A stretch of 64,000 bases of DNA from Bufo bufo (GCF_905171765.1 NC_053391.1:263145918-263209917); one strand, 5' to 3'. Positions 11,618 through 22,799 are shown, numbered from the stretch's first letter. Program-made: numbers and translations. Notes: a model not told the origin generated them from the sequence alone.

Positions 11618-11997
11618 AGGGGTTTTCAGATGATTTTCTTACGGATGACCTATCACTCAGAATAGGTCATCAATATCTGATTGGTTGGGTTTCCAACACC
11701 AAGGACACCTGCCAATCAGCTGTTTTGAGAAGGCTCTGGCACTGCTGTGAGCACAGCAGCCTTCTCTCTACTTTTCCTAGACCAGTGATGACATGTTCAT
11801 GTTACATGGCCTAGGCGCAGCTCAGCCATACCAAGCACAACGCTGTACATTGTAAAGCGGCTGTGCTTGGTAAGCAGCAAGAAGGCAGTGATGCATGCAG
11901 GAGCACCAGTGCCTCCTCAAACAGCTGATTGGCGGGGGGGTACCAGGTGTCGAGAGGAGTAGATCATCAGTAAAAAGATCCTGAACACCCTTTTAAG
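11618..11997. repeat. Palindromic MITE, family A
   Basis: Starts AAGGGGTTTTCAGATGATTT and ends near ACACCCTTTTAAG. The inner arms carry CCAATCAGCTGTTTTGAGAAGGC and its inverse ending ACAGCTGATTGGCGG. It belongs to the same family as the copy at 5091-5492. Confidence 0.55.
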
Positions 11998-12055
11998 TAT
12001 AGAAATTTCATTTTTGGCCACAACATTAAGCAAGTGTATGTATGTGTTGCTATGA

Positions 12056-12211
<156 letters not shown>

Positions 12212-12787
12212 TAAATAATGGCCCAATTGTGGATAATTTTTGGGGTTGCTAAATATTTTCTGGACTGTGTTATCTGGTGCATGTGACTTGTCCTCATAAG
12301 TAATAAGATGGATAACTTCATTTTCGCACTTTTTACTGCATCGTGACAGAATCTGATTATTAGCGAGTTAGAAATGTTAATTGGTACTCCTTAACCACCT
12401 CCGGACCGCCTAACGCAGATTCGCGTTCCAGAGGTGGCAGCCCTGCGCACAGTCACGCTCTATGCGTCATCTCGCGGACGCGAGATTTCCTGTGAGACGC
12501 GCGCGCGTTCACAGGATCGGAAGGTAAGCGAGTGATCTCCAGCCTGCCAGCGGCGATCGTTCGCTGGCAGGCTGGAGATGTGATTTTTTTAACCCCTAAC
12601 AGGTATATTAGACGCTGTTTTGATAACAGCGTCTAATATACCTGCTACCTGGTCCTCTGTGGTCCCTTTGTTTGGATCGACCACCAGAGGACACAGATAG
12701 CTCAGTAATATGTTGCACCAAGCACCACTACACACCCCCCCCCCCTGTCACTTATTAACCCCTTATTCACCCTTGATCACCCCTGAT

Positions 12788-14010
12788 CACCCCATATAGA
12801 CTCCCTGATCACCCCCCTGTCATTGATCACCCCCCCTGTCATTGATCACCCCCCTGTAAAGCTCCATTCAGATGTCCCGCATGATTTTTACGGATCTACT
12901 GATAGACTGATCGGATCCGTAAAAAACATACGGACGTCTGAATGGAGCCTTACAGGGGAGTGATCAATGACTGTGGTGATCACCCCATATAGACTCCCTG
13001 ATCACCCCCCTGTCATTGATTACCCCCCTGTCATTGATCACCCCCCTGTAAAGCTCCATTCAGATGTCCGCATGATTTTTACGGATCCACTGATAGACTG
13101 ATCGGATCCGAAAAATCATACGGACGTCTGAATGGAGCCTTACAGGGGAGTGATCAATGACTGTGGTGATCACCCCATATAGACTCCCTGATCACCCCCC
13201 TGTCATTGATTACCCCCATGTCATTGATCACCCCCCTGTAAAGCTCCATTCAGATGTCCGCATGATTTTTACGGATCCACTGATAGACTGATCGATCCGT
13301 AAAAATCATACGGACGTCTGAATGGAGCCTTACAGGGGCGTGATCAATGACTGTGGTGATCACCCCATATAGACTCCCTGATCACCCCCCTGTCATTGAT
13401 TACTCCCCTGTCATTGATCACCCCCCTGTAAAGCTCCATTCAGATGTCCGCATGATTTTTACGGATCCACTGATAGACTGATCGGATCCGTAAAAATCAT
13501 ACGGACGTCTGAATGGAGCCTTACAGGGGAGTGATCAATGTCTGTGGTGATCACCCCATATAGACTCCCTGATCACCCCCCTGTCATTGATTACCCCCCT
13601 GTCATTGATCACCCCCTGTAAAGCTCCATTCAGATGTCCGCATGATTTTTACGGATCCACTGATAGACTGATCGGATCCGTAAAAATCATACGACGTCTG
13701 AATGGAGCCTTACAGGGGAGTGATCAATGACTGTGGTGATCACCCCATATAGACTCCCTGATTACCCCCCTGTCATTGATTACCCCCCTGTCATTGATTA
13801 CCCCCCTGTCATTGATCACCCCCCCTGTAAAGCTCCATTCAGATGTCCGCATGATTTTTACGGATCCACTGATAGACTGATCGGATCCGCAAAAACGCAT
13901 ACGGACGTCTGAATGGAGCCTTACAGGGGCGTGATCAATGACTGTGGTGATCACCCCATATAGACTCCCTGATCACCCCCCTGTCATTGATCACCCCCCT
14001 GTCATTGATC
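12788..14010. repeat. Tandem satellite, about 190-bp unit, six full copies plus a part, each with a long hairpin
   Basis: The phrase CACCCCATATAGACTCCCTG starts at about 12788, 12981, 13171, 13361, 13552, 13741 and 13952, so the spacing is 189-193 bp, with one unit of 211 bp. The longer unit has an extra CCCCTGTCATTGATTA step. Every unit carries an inverted repeat of roughly 43-bp arms: CTGTAAAGCTCCATTCAGAT inward to TTTTTACGGATC, then GATCCGTAAAAATCATACGG out to GAATGGAGCCTTACAG. The arms resemble termini of stand-alone MITEs in the window (GGTCCATTCACGCGTCCG at 32196). Confidence 0.9.
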
Positions 14011-14019
14011 CCCCCCCCA

Positions 14020-16020
14020 TGTAAGGCTCCATTCAGACATTTTTTTGGCACAAGTTAGCGGAAATTTTTTTTTTTCTTACAAACTCTCATATTCCACTAA
14101 CTTGTGTCAAAAAATAAAATCTCACATGAACTCACCATACCCCTCACGGAATCCAAATGCGTAAAAATGTTTAGACATTTATATTCCCAGACTTCTTCTC
14201 ACGCTTTAGGGCCCCTAGAATGCCAGGGCAGTAAAAATACCCACATGTGACCCCATTTTGGAAAGAAGACACCCCAAGGTATTCCGTGAGGGGCATATTG
14301 AGTCCCATGAAGAGATTGAAATTTTGTCCCAAGTTAGCGGAAAGGGAGACTTTGTGAGAAAAAAATAAATAAAATCAATTTCCGCTAACTTGTGCCAAAA
14401 AAAAAAAAAATTCTATGACCTCGCCATGCCCCTCATTAAATACCTTGGGGTGTCTTCTTTCCAAAATGGGGGTCACATGTGGGGTATTTATACTGCCCTA
14501 GCATTTTAGGGCCCTAAAGCGTGAGAAGAAGTCTGGGATCCAAATGTCTATAAATGCCCTCATAAAAGGAATGTGGGCCCCTTTGCGCATCTAGCTGCAA
14601 AAAAGTGTCACACATGTGGTATCGCCGTATTCAGGAGAAGTTGGGCAATGTGTTTTGGGGTGTCATTTTACATATACCCATGCTGGGTGAGAGAAATATA
14701 TTGGCAAAAGACAACTTTTCTCCCATTTTTTTATACAAAGTTGGCATTTGACCAAGATATTTCTCTCACCCAGCATGGGTATATGTAAAATGACACCCCA
14801 AAACACATTCCCCCAACTTCTCCTTAGTACGGCGATACCACATGTGTGGGCACTTTTTTACAGCCTAGGTGTAGGGGCCCACATTCCAAAGAGCAACTTT
14901 CGGATTTCACAGGTCATTTACCTACTTACCACACATTAGGGCCCCTGGAAAATGCAGGCAGTATAACTACCCCACAAGTGACCCCATTTTGGAAAGAAGA
15001 CACCCCAAGGTATTCCGTGAGGGGCATGGCGAGTTCCTAGAATTTTTTATTTTTTGTCACAAGTTAGTGGAAAATGATGATTTTTTTTTTTTTTTTTTCC
15101 TTACAAAGTCTCATATTCCACTAACTTGTGACAAAAAATAAAAACTTCCATGAACTCACTATGCCCATCAGCGAATACCTTGGGTGTCTTCTTTCCAAAA
15201 TGGGGTCACTTGTGGGTAGTTATACTGCCCTGGCATTCTAGGGGCCCAAATGTGTGGTAAGGAGTTTGAAATCAAATTCTGTAAAAAATGACCAGTGAAA
15301 TCCGAAAGGTGCTCTTTGGAATGTGGGCCCCTTTGCCCACCTAGGCTGCAAAAAAAGTGTCACACATGTGGTATCTCCGTATTCAGGAGAAGTTGGGCAA
15401 TGTGTTTTGGGGTGTCTTTTTACATATACTCATGCTGGGTGAGAGAAATATCTTGGCAAAAGACAACTTTTCCCATTTTTTTATACAAAGTTGGCATTTG
15501 ACCAAGATATTTATCTCACCCAGCATGGGTATATGTAAAATGACACCCCAAAACACATTCCCCAACTTCTCCTGAATACGGAGATACCACATGTGTGACA
15601 CTTTTTTGCAGCCTAGGGGGGCAAAGGGGCCCACATTCCAAAGAGCACCTTTCGGATTTCACTGGGCATTTTTTTACAGAATTTGATTTCAAACTCCTTA
15701 CCACACATTTGGGCCCCTAGAATGCCAGGGCAGTATAACTACCCCACAAGTGACCCCATTTTGGAAAGAAGACACCCCAAGGTATTCACTGATGGGCATA
15801 GTGAGTACATAGAACTTTTTATTTTTTGTCACAAGTTAGTGGAATATGAGACTTTGTTAGAAAAAAATCAAAATAAAAAAAATCATCATTTTCCGCTAAC
15901 TTGTGACAAAAAATAAAAAGTTCTATGAACTCACTATGCCCATCAGCGAATACCTTAGGGTGTCTACTTTCCGAAATGGGGTCATTTGTGGGGTGTTTGT
16001 ACTGTCTGGGCATTGTAGAA
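14020..16020. repeat. Ladder of alternating inverted repeats (about 750-bp period)
   Basis: GAAAGAAGACACCCCAAGG appears on the plus strand near 14262, 14992 and 15765. Its complement CCTTGGGGTGTCTTCTTTCC (with small variants) appears near 14442, 15178 and 15950. Two other palindrome centres lie near 14735 and 15490, where ATATACCCATGCTGGGTGAG meets its inverse. The whole is about 2.6 copies of a unit that is palindromic twice over. Open frames here on both strands encode the same peptides and are by-products of the symmetry. Confidence 0.85.
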
Positions 16021-16541
16021 CCTCAGGAAACATGACAGGTGGCTCAGAAAGTCAGAGCTGCTTCAAAAAGCGGAAATTCACATTTTGTACCATAGTTTGT
16101 AAACGCTATAACTTTTACCCAACCATTTTTTTTTTTACCCAAACATTTTTTTTTAACAAAGACATGTATAACAATAAATTTAGAGCAAAATTTATATATG
16201 GATGTCGTTTTTTTTGCAAAATTTTACAACTGAAAGTGAAAAATGTCATTTTTTTGCAAAAAAATCGTTAAATTTCGATTAATAACAAAAAAAGTAAAAA
16301 TGTCAGCAGCAAAGAAATACCACCAAATGAAGTGTAAAAAAGTGGCCTGGTCTTTCAGGGTGTTTAAGCTATAGGGGCTGAGGTGGTTAAAGGGAGTCTC
16401 TGCAGTTTGTAGATGATAAAGTTCTGTTGAAGCTTCCACCAGGAGGAGATTACTGTTATTACTTTTCAGCTTCTTTTGCTGGAGTATTATAAGTGCGCAT
16501 ACAGCATGTGTTTTCTAGCGACATCCCCAGGCATATAGTAG

Positions 16542-16707
16542 TGATGTATCAAAACTGGTGCAAAGGAACAACGGCTTCGTTGTCCAGATCAACCAGTCAG
16601 ATTAATCCTTTCTTTTGCCAAAGGAGCTCTGAAAAATGACAGGTGGAATCTGATTGGTTGCAGTGGGCAACTAAGCCAGTTTTCCTTTGCACCAGTTTGA
16701 TAAATCC
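16542..16707. repeat. Short MITE (GATGTATCAAAACTGGTGCA ends)
   Basis: The left end TATCAAAACTGGTGCAAAGG is inverted at the right as CCTTTGCACCAGTTTGATAAATC. The middle carries CTGATTGGTTGCAGTGGGCA. A partial relative with the same middle and right end lies at 33735-33827. It lies in the intron just upstream of exon 3. Confidence 0.65.
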
Positions 16708-16787
16708 CCCCCCCCCCTAGAATTTGATGGAATGCTATGTGCACCATGTTTTTTTGTAAGTGTAGATTATTCTCACCATGGTTATAG

Positions 16788-16973
<186 letters not shown>

Positions 16974-17038
16974 TAAATGATTTTTCATCTACCACTGCTC
17001 TGCAGCTCACCTGATGCAATCTAAATATTCTTCTATAG

Positions 17039-17230
17039 CAGTGGCAAAGCCTGAACCATCTGATCCAGATGTGCAGACCTCTGTACTGTTGGCAGCTCCA
17101 GCTAAGCTTTCTGGGGCCCCTACGCCGCAGATACGTGGGGTAAAAAAAATGGAGGCTACGGAGAATGTTCCAAGCCCTACACATCCACCTGTGGTGATTA
17201 ATGCAGCAGATGATGATGAAGATGATGATG
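17039..17230 (+). CDS. ZC3H11A: ZC3H11A coding exon 4 (acidic motif exon)
   Basis: The acceptor is TTCTATAG at 17031-17038. The donor is GATGATG|GTGAGT at 17231. The 192-bp exon keeps phase 1 on both sides. Its end encodes the most conserved stretch outside the fingers, ENVPSPTHPPVVINAADDDE followed by more aspartates. Upstream residues (AVAKPEPSDPDVQT) are more variable, as in other vertebrates. The antisense frame over 17007-17303 is a shadow of this exon. Confidence 0.95.
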
Positions 17231-17351
17231 GTGAGTTTGACTTGAAAAACCTACTGTGCAAGTTTGCTGTTAAACGTTTTTTTGGGGGATTGGTAGGTAT
17301 CACTGTTGTCTGCGTTCTGACTTTTCATTGTGTTTAAGATCTATTTTTCAG

Positions 17352-17455
17352 AAGAAGGTGAGGAGATAAAGAGTTCTGCCCAACATGTTTAGTACCAGAA
17401 AATCAACAAGGAACTACTGTAGTATCTACTAGAAAATCACTGACTCCTAGAAAAG
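17352..17455 (+). CDS. ZC3H11A: ZC3H11A coding exon 5, one base short
   Basis: The acceptor is CTATTTTTCAG ending at 17351 and the donor is AGAAAAG|GTACT at 17456. The frame entering from exon 4 reads EEGEEIKSSAQHV and then hits TAG at 17391-17393. The frame that leaves correctly into exon 6 reads VPENQQGTTVVSTRKSLTPRK. The two join if one T is restored in the run at CATGTTTAG (about 17390). The exon is 104 bp where 105 is expected for phase 1 at both ends. The second part resembles the vertebrate VTSVRKP segment. A consensus error is the simpler reading; a true null allele is possible. Confidence 0.8.
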
Positions 17456-17867
17456 GTACTTCTATACTAACTGTGTATTCTTATTTTACAGTACAAATTT
17501 CTTATGAACACTTTGCTAAAGAATCCTCTCCCTTCCGATCCTCAGCTGTGGCATGTGACCAGCAATCAGACTTTTGAAAAAACACTGCGTCTTGTGTGGA
17601 CTGGAAGCCAGTTTCTCTGTGTATCCCTATGGGATCCTCAATGTTAGTCTTATAGGAATGAATAAAGAAGTAATCGACTCCTGTCCTGTGTCAGTTGGAG
17701 ATCAGGTTGCTGGTCACATGACACAGCTAAGGATCAGGTGGGAGGTTATAACTCAAAATACAGTCACTGGTAAAAAGATTGCCTTCACTACAAACACTAC
17801 ATCCTGCACCTTTCTAATAGGTCAGAGAATAAAATATTTTGTAGAAGTGCTTCTTTAAAAGACTTTG

Positions 17868-18106
17868 ATATTGAGTGTCCTGAAGATAGGCCATCAGATC
17901 AGTGGTGGTCCAACTTCCACCAATTAGATGATTCACTTGAATGACTGAGCAGCAGTGAGCTGTAGTACTATGTACAACCAGTACAGAATGGAACACAGAG
18001 GACTCTTCAATTAGCTAATTAGTGGGGGTGCTAGGAGTCTGACCCCCACTTTTCTCTGAACTAAGGATAGGTCATCAATAGTAATGTTCCAGAAAATCCT
18101 TTTAAT
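17868..18106. repeat. Family A MITE, degraded
   Basis: It is recognised by GATAGGCCATCAGATCAGTGG near 17884 and its inverse GATAGGTCATCAATAGTAATG near 18066, with ATTAGCTAATTAGTGGGGGT near 18010. Family A copies share this 'gatgacctatc' subterminal phrase. Borders are approximate. Confidence 0.4.
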
Positions 18107-18360
18107 GCTGTTTATACACATTTTTAAAATCAAAGGATGTTCATACATGTGAATGGACAAGACCTTATAGGGAAAGGCGTTTTCTGGAAGCAAACTACAT
18201 CTTTACGGTCTTTATTATGATCACAAGAGGAAAAAGTGCAGGTCAGGATAGAGTTTAATCTGTCAATTCTGTTGTTCACTAGGGTGATGAGCAATGTCTG
18301 ATGTACTAAAAGCTACCCCTCCTCCCTCTGTTGAAATAGGGGAGACTGGGAACCGCAGTG

Positions 18361-18860
18361 TTAGGGCTTATGCACACGAACGTATTTTCTTTCCATTCTT
18401 TTTTATTTTTATTTTTTTTGCGGACCGTATGCGGAACTATTCACTTCAATGGGGCTGTAGAAAATAGAGAAGTTACTCAATGTGCATTCCGTTTGTCCGC
18501 ATGGGCGTTTCCCAAAAAAGTAGTGCATGTCCTATTGTCCACAAATCACAGGCCCAGGCCCCATTCAAGTCAATGGGTCCGCAAAAAAATACGGAACGCA
18601 CACATCCATATGTCATCTGTATTTTGCGGATCCGTACTGTAGAAATGCCATGCCCAGCCAGTATTGCTCATGTGTTTGGTGATAAGTTTCTGTAGACGAT
18701 CTGCCAAAAAAAGATCAAATACAGAAACCATACGGATATGTTTTGTGCAATAACAGAACGAAGAAGACTTTAAATGAAAAAAAAAAACCTCTGATACGGA
18801 ACAGCGCATCAGTGAAAAACTGACCGCAAAACAACAACGGTCATGTGCATGAGCCCTTAG
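18361..18860. repeat. MITE with GGGCTTATGCACACGAACGT ends
   Basis: The left end AGGGCTTATGCACACG is inverted at the right as CATGTGCATGAGCCCTTA. The internal sequence is rich in CGGA/TCCG words, as in other genome-typical hairpin MITEs here (32192-32452, 53447-53735). No transposase. It sits between exons 5 and 6. Confidence 0.6.
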
Positions 18861-19090
18861 TATGCTGATCGTCAGGCTGGATAGCTGTTGAATGTGCATG
18901 GGCAGATTTAATCTGATTTATGTTTTTCCACCAAACCATGTATGAAGTGGTTGGTTTTGAGGGTCAATATGTGTCAGGAAACTTTATGTATCCCACTTTA
19001 GAAATCTGGCTTTCTCCCCATGCCTGGGAAGTACTATGGCTGTCTGTTATTTTAAAGGGATCCTTGAATTTTTCATTTTCTATTTTGCAG

Positions 19091-19171
19091 ATGTTGACTT
19101 AAACTATGGTATTAAAACCCTAAAAGAAATTAAGTCTGAAAAACAGAAGAATCAAGGAGTAGCCAATGATG
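19091..19171 (+). CDS. ZC3H11A: ZC3H11A coding exon 6
   Basis: The acceptor is TCTATTTTGCAG ending at 19090 and the donor is GATG|GTAAGT at 19172. The 81-bp exon is phase 1 on both sides. It encodes DVDLNYGIKTLKEIKSEKQK plus a short tail, matching the vertebrate LNFGIKTLEEIK motif. This IKTLEEI-type repeat recurs several times further along the full-length protein. Confidence 0.92.
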
Positions 19172-19220
19172 GTAAGTTGTTTAAAGGTCTGTTGAACATG
19201 AAGTAGCCTTAGATAGTTTA

Positions 19221-19925
19221 TTTAAAGGGAGTATGCCACCAAAATTTGACAATATAAACTGCTTACCTGGCGCTCTAAGCACAACTACACAAGATTCCAA
19301 TGGTACCTTTGTTGTATTCTTCTGACTTTCACCAGTTTTATCTATATGCCAATGAGGGCTCGCAAGTGCCCAGGGGTGGGATTTCCTGTTGTAGTTGCCC
19401 AGGCTGCTCTGCCTTCTTTTTATATTACCTCTCCCCAGCCTTTTGCTGGTCTTGCCCTATAGGCTGTTTTATCATCCCAAATACCGGCCGAGATCTGGCG
19501 CGTGTGCAGTTCACCGCTGGCCCGGGCATGCGTACTATGATACCCATTGTGGGGAGCGGACCGGAAGCAAGGAGGGAGACTGGAGGCAAGCCGGGCAAGA
19601 GAAAGGTAAGTATATCCACATTGCAGTGTGCATGCCCAGGCCGGCGGTGAACTGCTCACGCGCCGGACCTCTGCCGGTACTTGGGATGATGAAACAGCCT
19701 TATAGGGCAGGACCAGCAAGAGGCTGGGGAGGGGTAATATGAAAAGAAGGCAGAGCAGCCTGGGCACTTGCGAGCCCTCATTTGCATATAGATAAAACTA
19801 TGTTTTTTCAGCTGGTGAAAGTCAGAAGAATACAACAAAGGTACCATTGGAATCTTGTGTAGTTGTGCTAGAGCGCCACATAAGCAGTTTATATTTGTTA
19901 AATTTTGGTGACAGGCTCCCTTTAA
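19221..19925. repeat. Large palindromic MITE, about 705 bp with arms of about 340 bp
   Basis: The left arm from TTTAAAGGGAGTATGCCACC to the centre near 19590 is mirrored by the right arm ending GGTGACAGGCTCCCTTTAAG. Examples of paired blocks are CAAGATTCCAATGGTACC (19290) with GGTACCATTGGAATCTTG (19840), and CCCAGGCTGCTCTGCCTTCT (19400) with its inverse near 19745-19765. The right arm lacks a few bases and has small insertions. Apparent ORFs on opposite strands share the same residues (MPRLLCLLFILPLPSLLLVL), which shows they come from symmetry. Confidence 0.85.
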
Positions 19926-19981
19926 GAAAAAGTCTGACTGAAAAAGCCCTTATGACTTTTTTTTTCTTAAATAAACTATCT

Positions 19982-20369
19982 AAGGCTGCTTTCCAAAACG
20001 CTTCCGTTACTGATAATACAACCATCTTAATCCGTTATGAATGGCTCCAGTTGTATTATCTTTAACGTTGCCAAGACGGATCCTTGGTGAACTCCATTGA
20101 AAGTCAATGGAGGACGGATCCGTTTTCTATAGTATCATATTGTGTCAGAGAAAAAGGATCCGTCCCCATTGAATTGCATTGTGGGTCATGACGGATCTGT
20201 CTTTCTCCGCATCCCATGAACCATTTTGGAGCATTCCCTTCTGTTCAGTTACGTTTTGTCCCAATTGACAATGAATAGGGACAAAACTGTAGCGTTTTTT
20301 TCCGGTATTGAGACCCTATGACTGATTTTAATACTGGAAAATATTAACACTAGTGTGAAAGTAGCATTA
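19982..20369. repeat. MITE with GGCTACTTTCACACTAG-type ends
   Basis: The right end AACACTAGTGTGAAAGTAGC is the inverse of the left-end type seen intact at 32625 (AAGGCTACTTTCACACTAGT). The left end here is diverged (AAGGCTGCTTTCCAAAACGC). Both copies share the internal block around CCATTGAAAGTCAATGGAGG or its inverse. Confidence 0.6.
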
Positions 20370-20899
20370 GACTGTATGTGAACCAAGCCTGAACAAGGTG
20401 AGATATTTAGAAAGCTTGTAATAAATATTCAACTTTGGAGTTGGAGTGACATCATAGTTAATGCATTTATTTAAATGGATTATCCAGGAATTTAATATTT
20501 CCACTTCACCACCATGACTGCCCAGAGAGATTGACCCCTGACCTCTGTAGGGGCAGGAACAGAGAGAGGTTTAAAAGGATCCCTCCCACCACCATTCACC
20601 AGTGTGTTCCTGCCCCTATAGCGGCCAGGACAGAGAAAAGTCCTCTCTGGCTTCAGGGAGGTGGTGGACCTCGTTTTTTATTTTTCAGGTACCTGGTTGA
20701 CCGCATCGGCGGTCCTTGTGGCCTCCCTTACGGGTCCATCATCCAGGAAAGCGTCCCCTGCTCTCCGGCGGACTAGTTCCAAAGCTGGCAGGGTGACGCC
20801 GGGGTCACGCTCCCTACGGAGGGAAGCCTGCCCTGAGCTGCCGCAGGTCGCCTACCTCCCTGTGGGGGAGCCGACCGGAAGGACGTTCTGTGCAGTCGC

Positions 20900-21380
20900 G
20901 CGTGTCTGACGTCACTTCCGGGTTGCCGGAGAAAATCTAGTTAACAAGACATCTAGGGACCGGATACTCTATACTATTCCCCTACTAAAATCCGCCACGG
21001 GGTTTCTAGCGGACGCCTCTGCAGACACAATTAGGTTCTCAGCCAAGGACGCCGCTTTGTCCAATGCTGCCCGACGGGCACTTTGGATGAAGTCTTGGTC
21101 GGGCGACATCTCTTCCAAGATGAAGTTATGTTCTATAGCCTTCTCAGGGGAATACGTGTTTGGTCCTGTACTGGACAGGATCCTTGAGAAGGCTACAGAT
21201 AAAAAGAAAGGGTTCCCTGAAGAGAAGTCCGCTAAAAGGAAAACTTCCTTTCGTAGTCAATTTTCCCAAAATAGCTCCTTTCGTGGTAGGGGTAAATCCG
21301 GACGTTGGAGTTACCCAAAAGGGGGGAGGGGTAGAGGTTTCCTCCTTAATCCGCAAAACAAGGGAGGTGAGAAGCAGTGA
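20900..21380 (+). pseudogene. DIRS copy 1 gag remnant
   Basis: The best frame runs through 21057-21380. Key words are ALSNAARRALWMKSWSGDIS and FSGEYVFGPVLDRILEKA, followed by a basic RGRG-rich tail. These match the gag C-terminus of the other DIRS copies only in layout (helical block, then basic tail). The same frame is open upstream to about 20940. The tail ends at GEKQ and a stop, directly before a run of 42 G. The N-terminal half is not recognisable. Confidence 0.6.
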
Positions 21381-21389
21381 CGCCAGGAT

Positions 21390-21431
<42 letters not shown>
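21390..21431 (+). repeat. Homopolymer of 42 guanines
   Basis: The sequence ...CCAGGAT is followed by 42 consecutive G, then AGTCTATCCC. It lies between gag and RT of DIRS copy 1. A C-rich run (about 21531-21547) sits 100 bp downstream. Whether this is a real slippage expansion or a gap-fill artefact cannot be told here. Confidence 0.95.
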
Positions 21432-21432
<1 letters not shown>

Positions 21433-21599
21433 GTCTATCCCAGTTTTTGCTCAGTGCAACAGACTTCTCCCAGCCTCTGGGCTCAAAATCTTGTCAGAAA
21501 CGGTTACAGGATAGTTATCTCCCATCCCCTCCCCCCCCCCCCCCCCCTCCAAATGTGGTTCTGATTTCTCACCACCCTTCTCCTCGTCAGCACAGCCAG

Positions 21600-22730
21600 A
21601 TCTGGAGGGAGGTTCAGAATGTCCGGGACATGGGAGTGGTGATTCCTGTTCCCGAGCTTCAACGGGGGCAGGGTTTCTACTCCAGCCTTTTCTGAGTAAA
21701 GAAACCGGGGGGTTCCTTCCGTATGATCATAAACCTCAAGAGGCTAAACAAATTTGTTACCTACAAAAAATTCAAGATGGAATCTCTAAATTCCACCATT
21801 CCTTTAATTCAAAAAGATGCGTCCCTCTGTACAATCGACTTAAAGGACGCATACTATCATGTTCCTATTCACTTCTAGTCTCAAAGGTTCCTGCGGTTTG
21901 CAATAAGGGATCACAAAGGGTCTGTTCACCACTTCCAGTTCGTGGCTCTCCCCTTCGGGCTGGCCTCAGCCCCAAGGATTTTCACGAAGCTGGTGGTAGA
22001 GATGGTCGCCTCCCTGAAGTCTCAGGGTGTGACGGTCATTCCTTACCTAGACGACTTTCTACTGATTTCCAACTCGGTAGATCAGTCTATAGCAGACCGA
22101 GACATCTTCTGCTCCCTTCTGGCATCTCTGGGGTGGGTGATAAACCTAAAAAAGTCATCCCTAGTTCCAAATACCAGGGTAAAATTCCTGGGGGTTCTGT
22201 TAGATTCGGAAAAAACTAACAACCTTTCTTCCAGCAGAAAGAATTCAGAACCTGCAGTCAGCTATCAGGGCCTTCCTAGGACGTCGATCCTTCTCGTGCA
22301 GAGAAGCGATGAGTCTCTTAGGTCAGATGACAGCCTGCATAGTAGCAGTCCCTTGGTGCCAGGCCATTACAGAGCCCTTCAGTCCTGGCTTTTAAGGAAG
22401 TGGGACAAAAATCTATCCTCTTTGGACAGGAAAATCCTCAGTACGGTGGTGGCTTCAAACAAAAAACTTAACGAAGGGCATGGTCTGGTTCAGAACCCCA
22501 GCAGTGCTTATTCATACCGACGCCAGCGTAAAGGGGTGGGGCGCAAAAATTTCTTCCGATCTCTACCAGGGAGACTGGCCTCAAAGTATTGCAGCTCAGT
22601 CTTCAAAATACGGGGAGCTCAGGGCAGTTTGGGAGACAATACAGGTTAAGAAACCAACATATAAGGTCTATTCAGACAATGTAACGACCGTGTCCTACCT
22701 CAAACATCAGGGGGGCAACTAGAAGGTCTG
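21600..22730 (+). pseudogene. DIRS copy 1 reverse transcriptase and RNase H (frameshifted)
   Basis: The RT start reads in pieces from about 21600. There is a stop after the phrase GFYSSLF, then INLKRLNKFVTYKKFKMES and CTIDLKDAYYHVPIH (first catalytic aspartate, about 21835). From 21942 the frame is open with ALPFGLASAPRIFTK and VIPYLDDFLLI; the YLDD box holds the two metal-binding aspartates. A frameshift near 22240 breaks the thumb. RNase H follows at 22480-22722 with HTDASVKGWG, YGELRAVWE and YSDNVTTVSYL, giving its D-E-D set. DIRS RT copies RNA into DNA during retrotransposition. Confidence 0.82.
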
Positions 22731-22799
22731 TCCAAAAAAATCTCCCTCTGGGGGGAAAAGAATGTAAAGTCGATATCTGCCATTCATTTAAAAGGAAGC

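Larger units (their letters stand above)
12391..16390. mobile_element. 4-kb non-autonomous piggyBac-type element made of internal repeats
   Basis: It is bounded by TTAACCACCTCCGGACCGCC at 12391 and GGGGCTGAGGTGGTTAA ending at 16390, so the ends share TTAACCACCTC as inverted repeats with TTAA targets. The 5' part has the same subterminal hairpin as the coding piggyBac copies (CAGCCTGCCAGCGGCGATCG, paired with CGCTGGCAGGCTG, 12540-12579). It also has the same TCTCGCGGACGCGAGA motif. It has no transposase. The interior is a 190-bp satellite (12788-14010) followed by a ladder of inverted repeats (14020-16020). Confidence 0.8.

Noticed and set aside
14573..15916. Series of short cysteine-containing frames repeated on both strands
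   Set aside because: They recur with the inverted-repeat ladder and have no independent support.
19395..19767. Hydrophobic proteins on both strands (MPRLLCLLFILPLPSLL)
   Set aside because: The same peptide on opposite strands arises from a palindromic MITE. There is no codon or conservation evidence for a gene.
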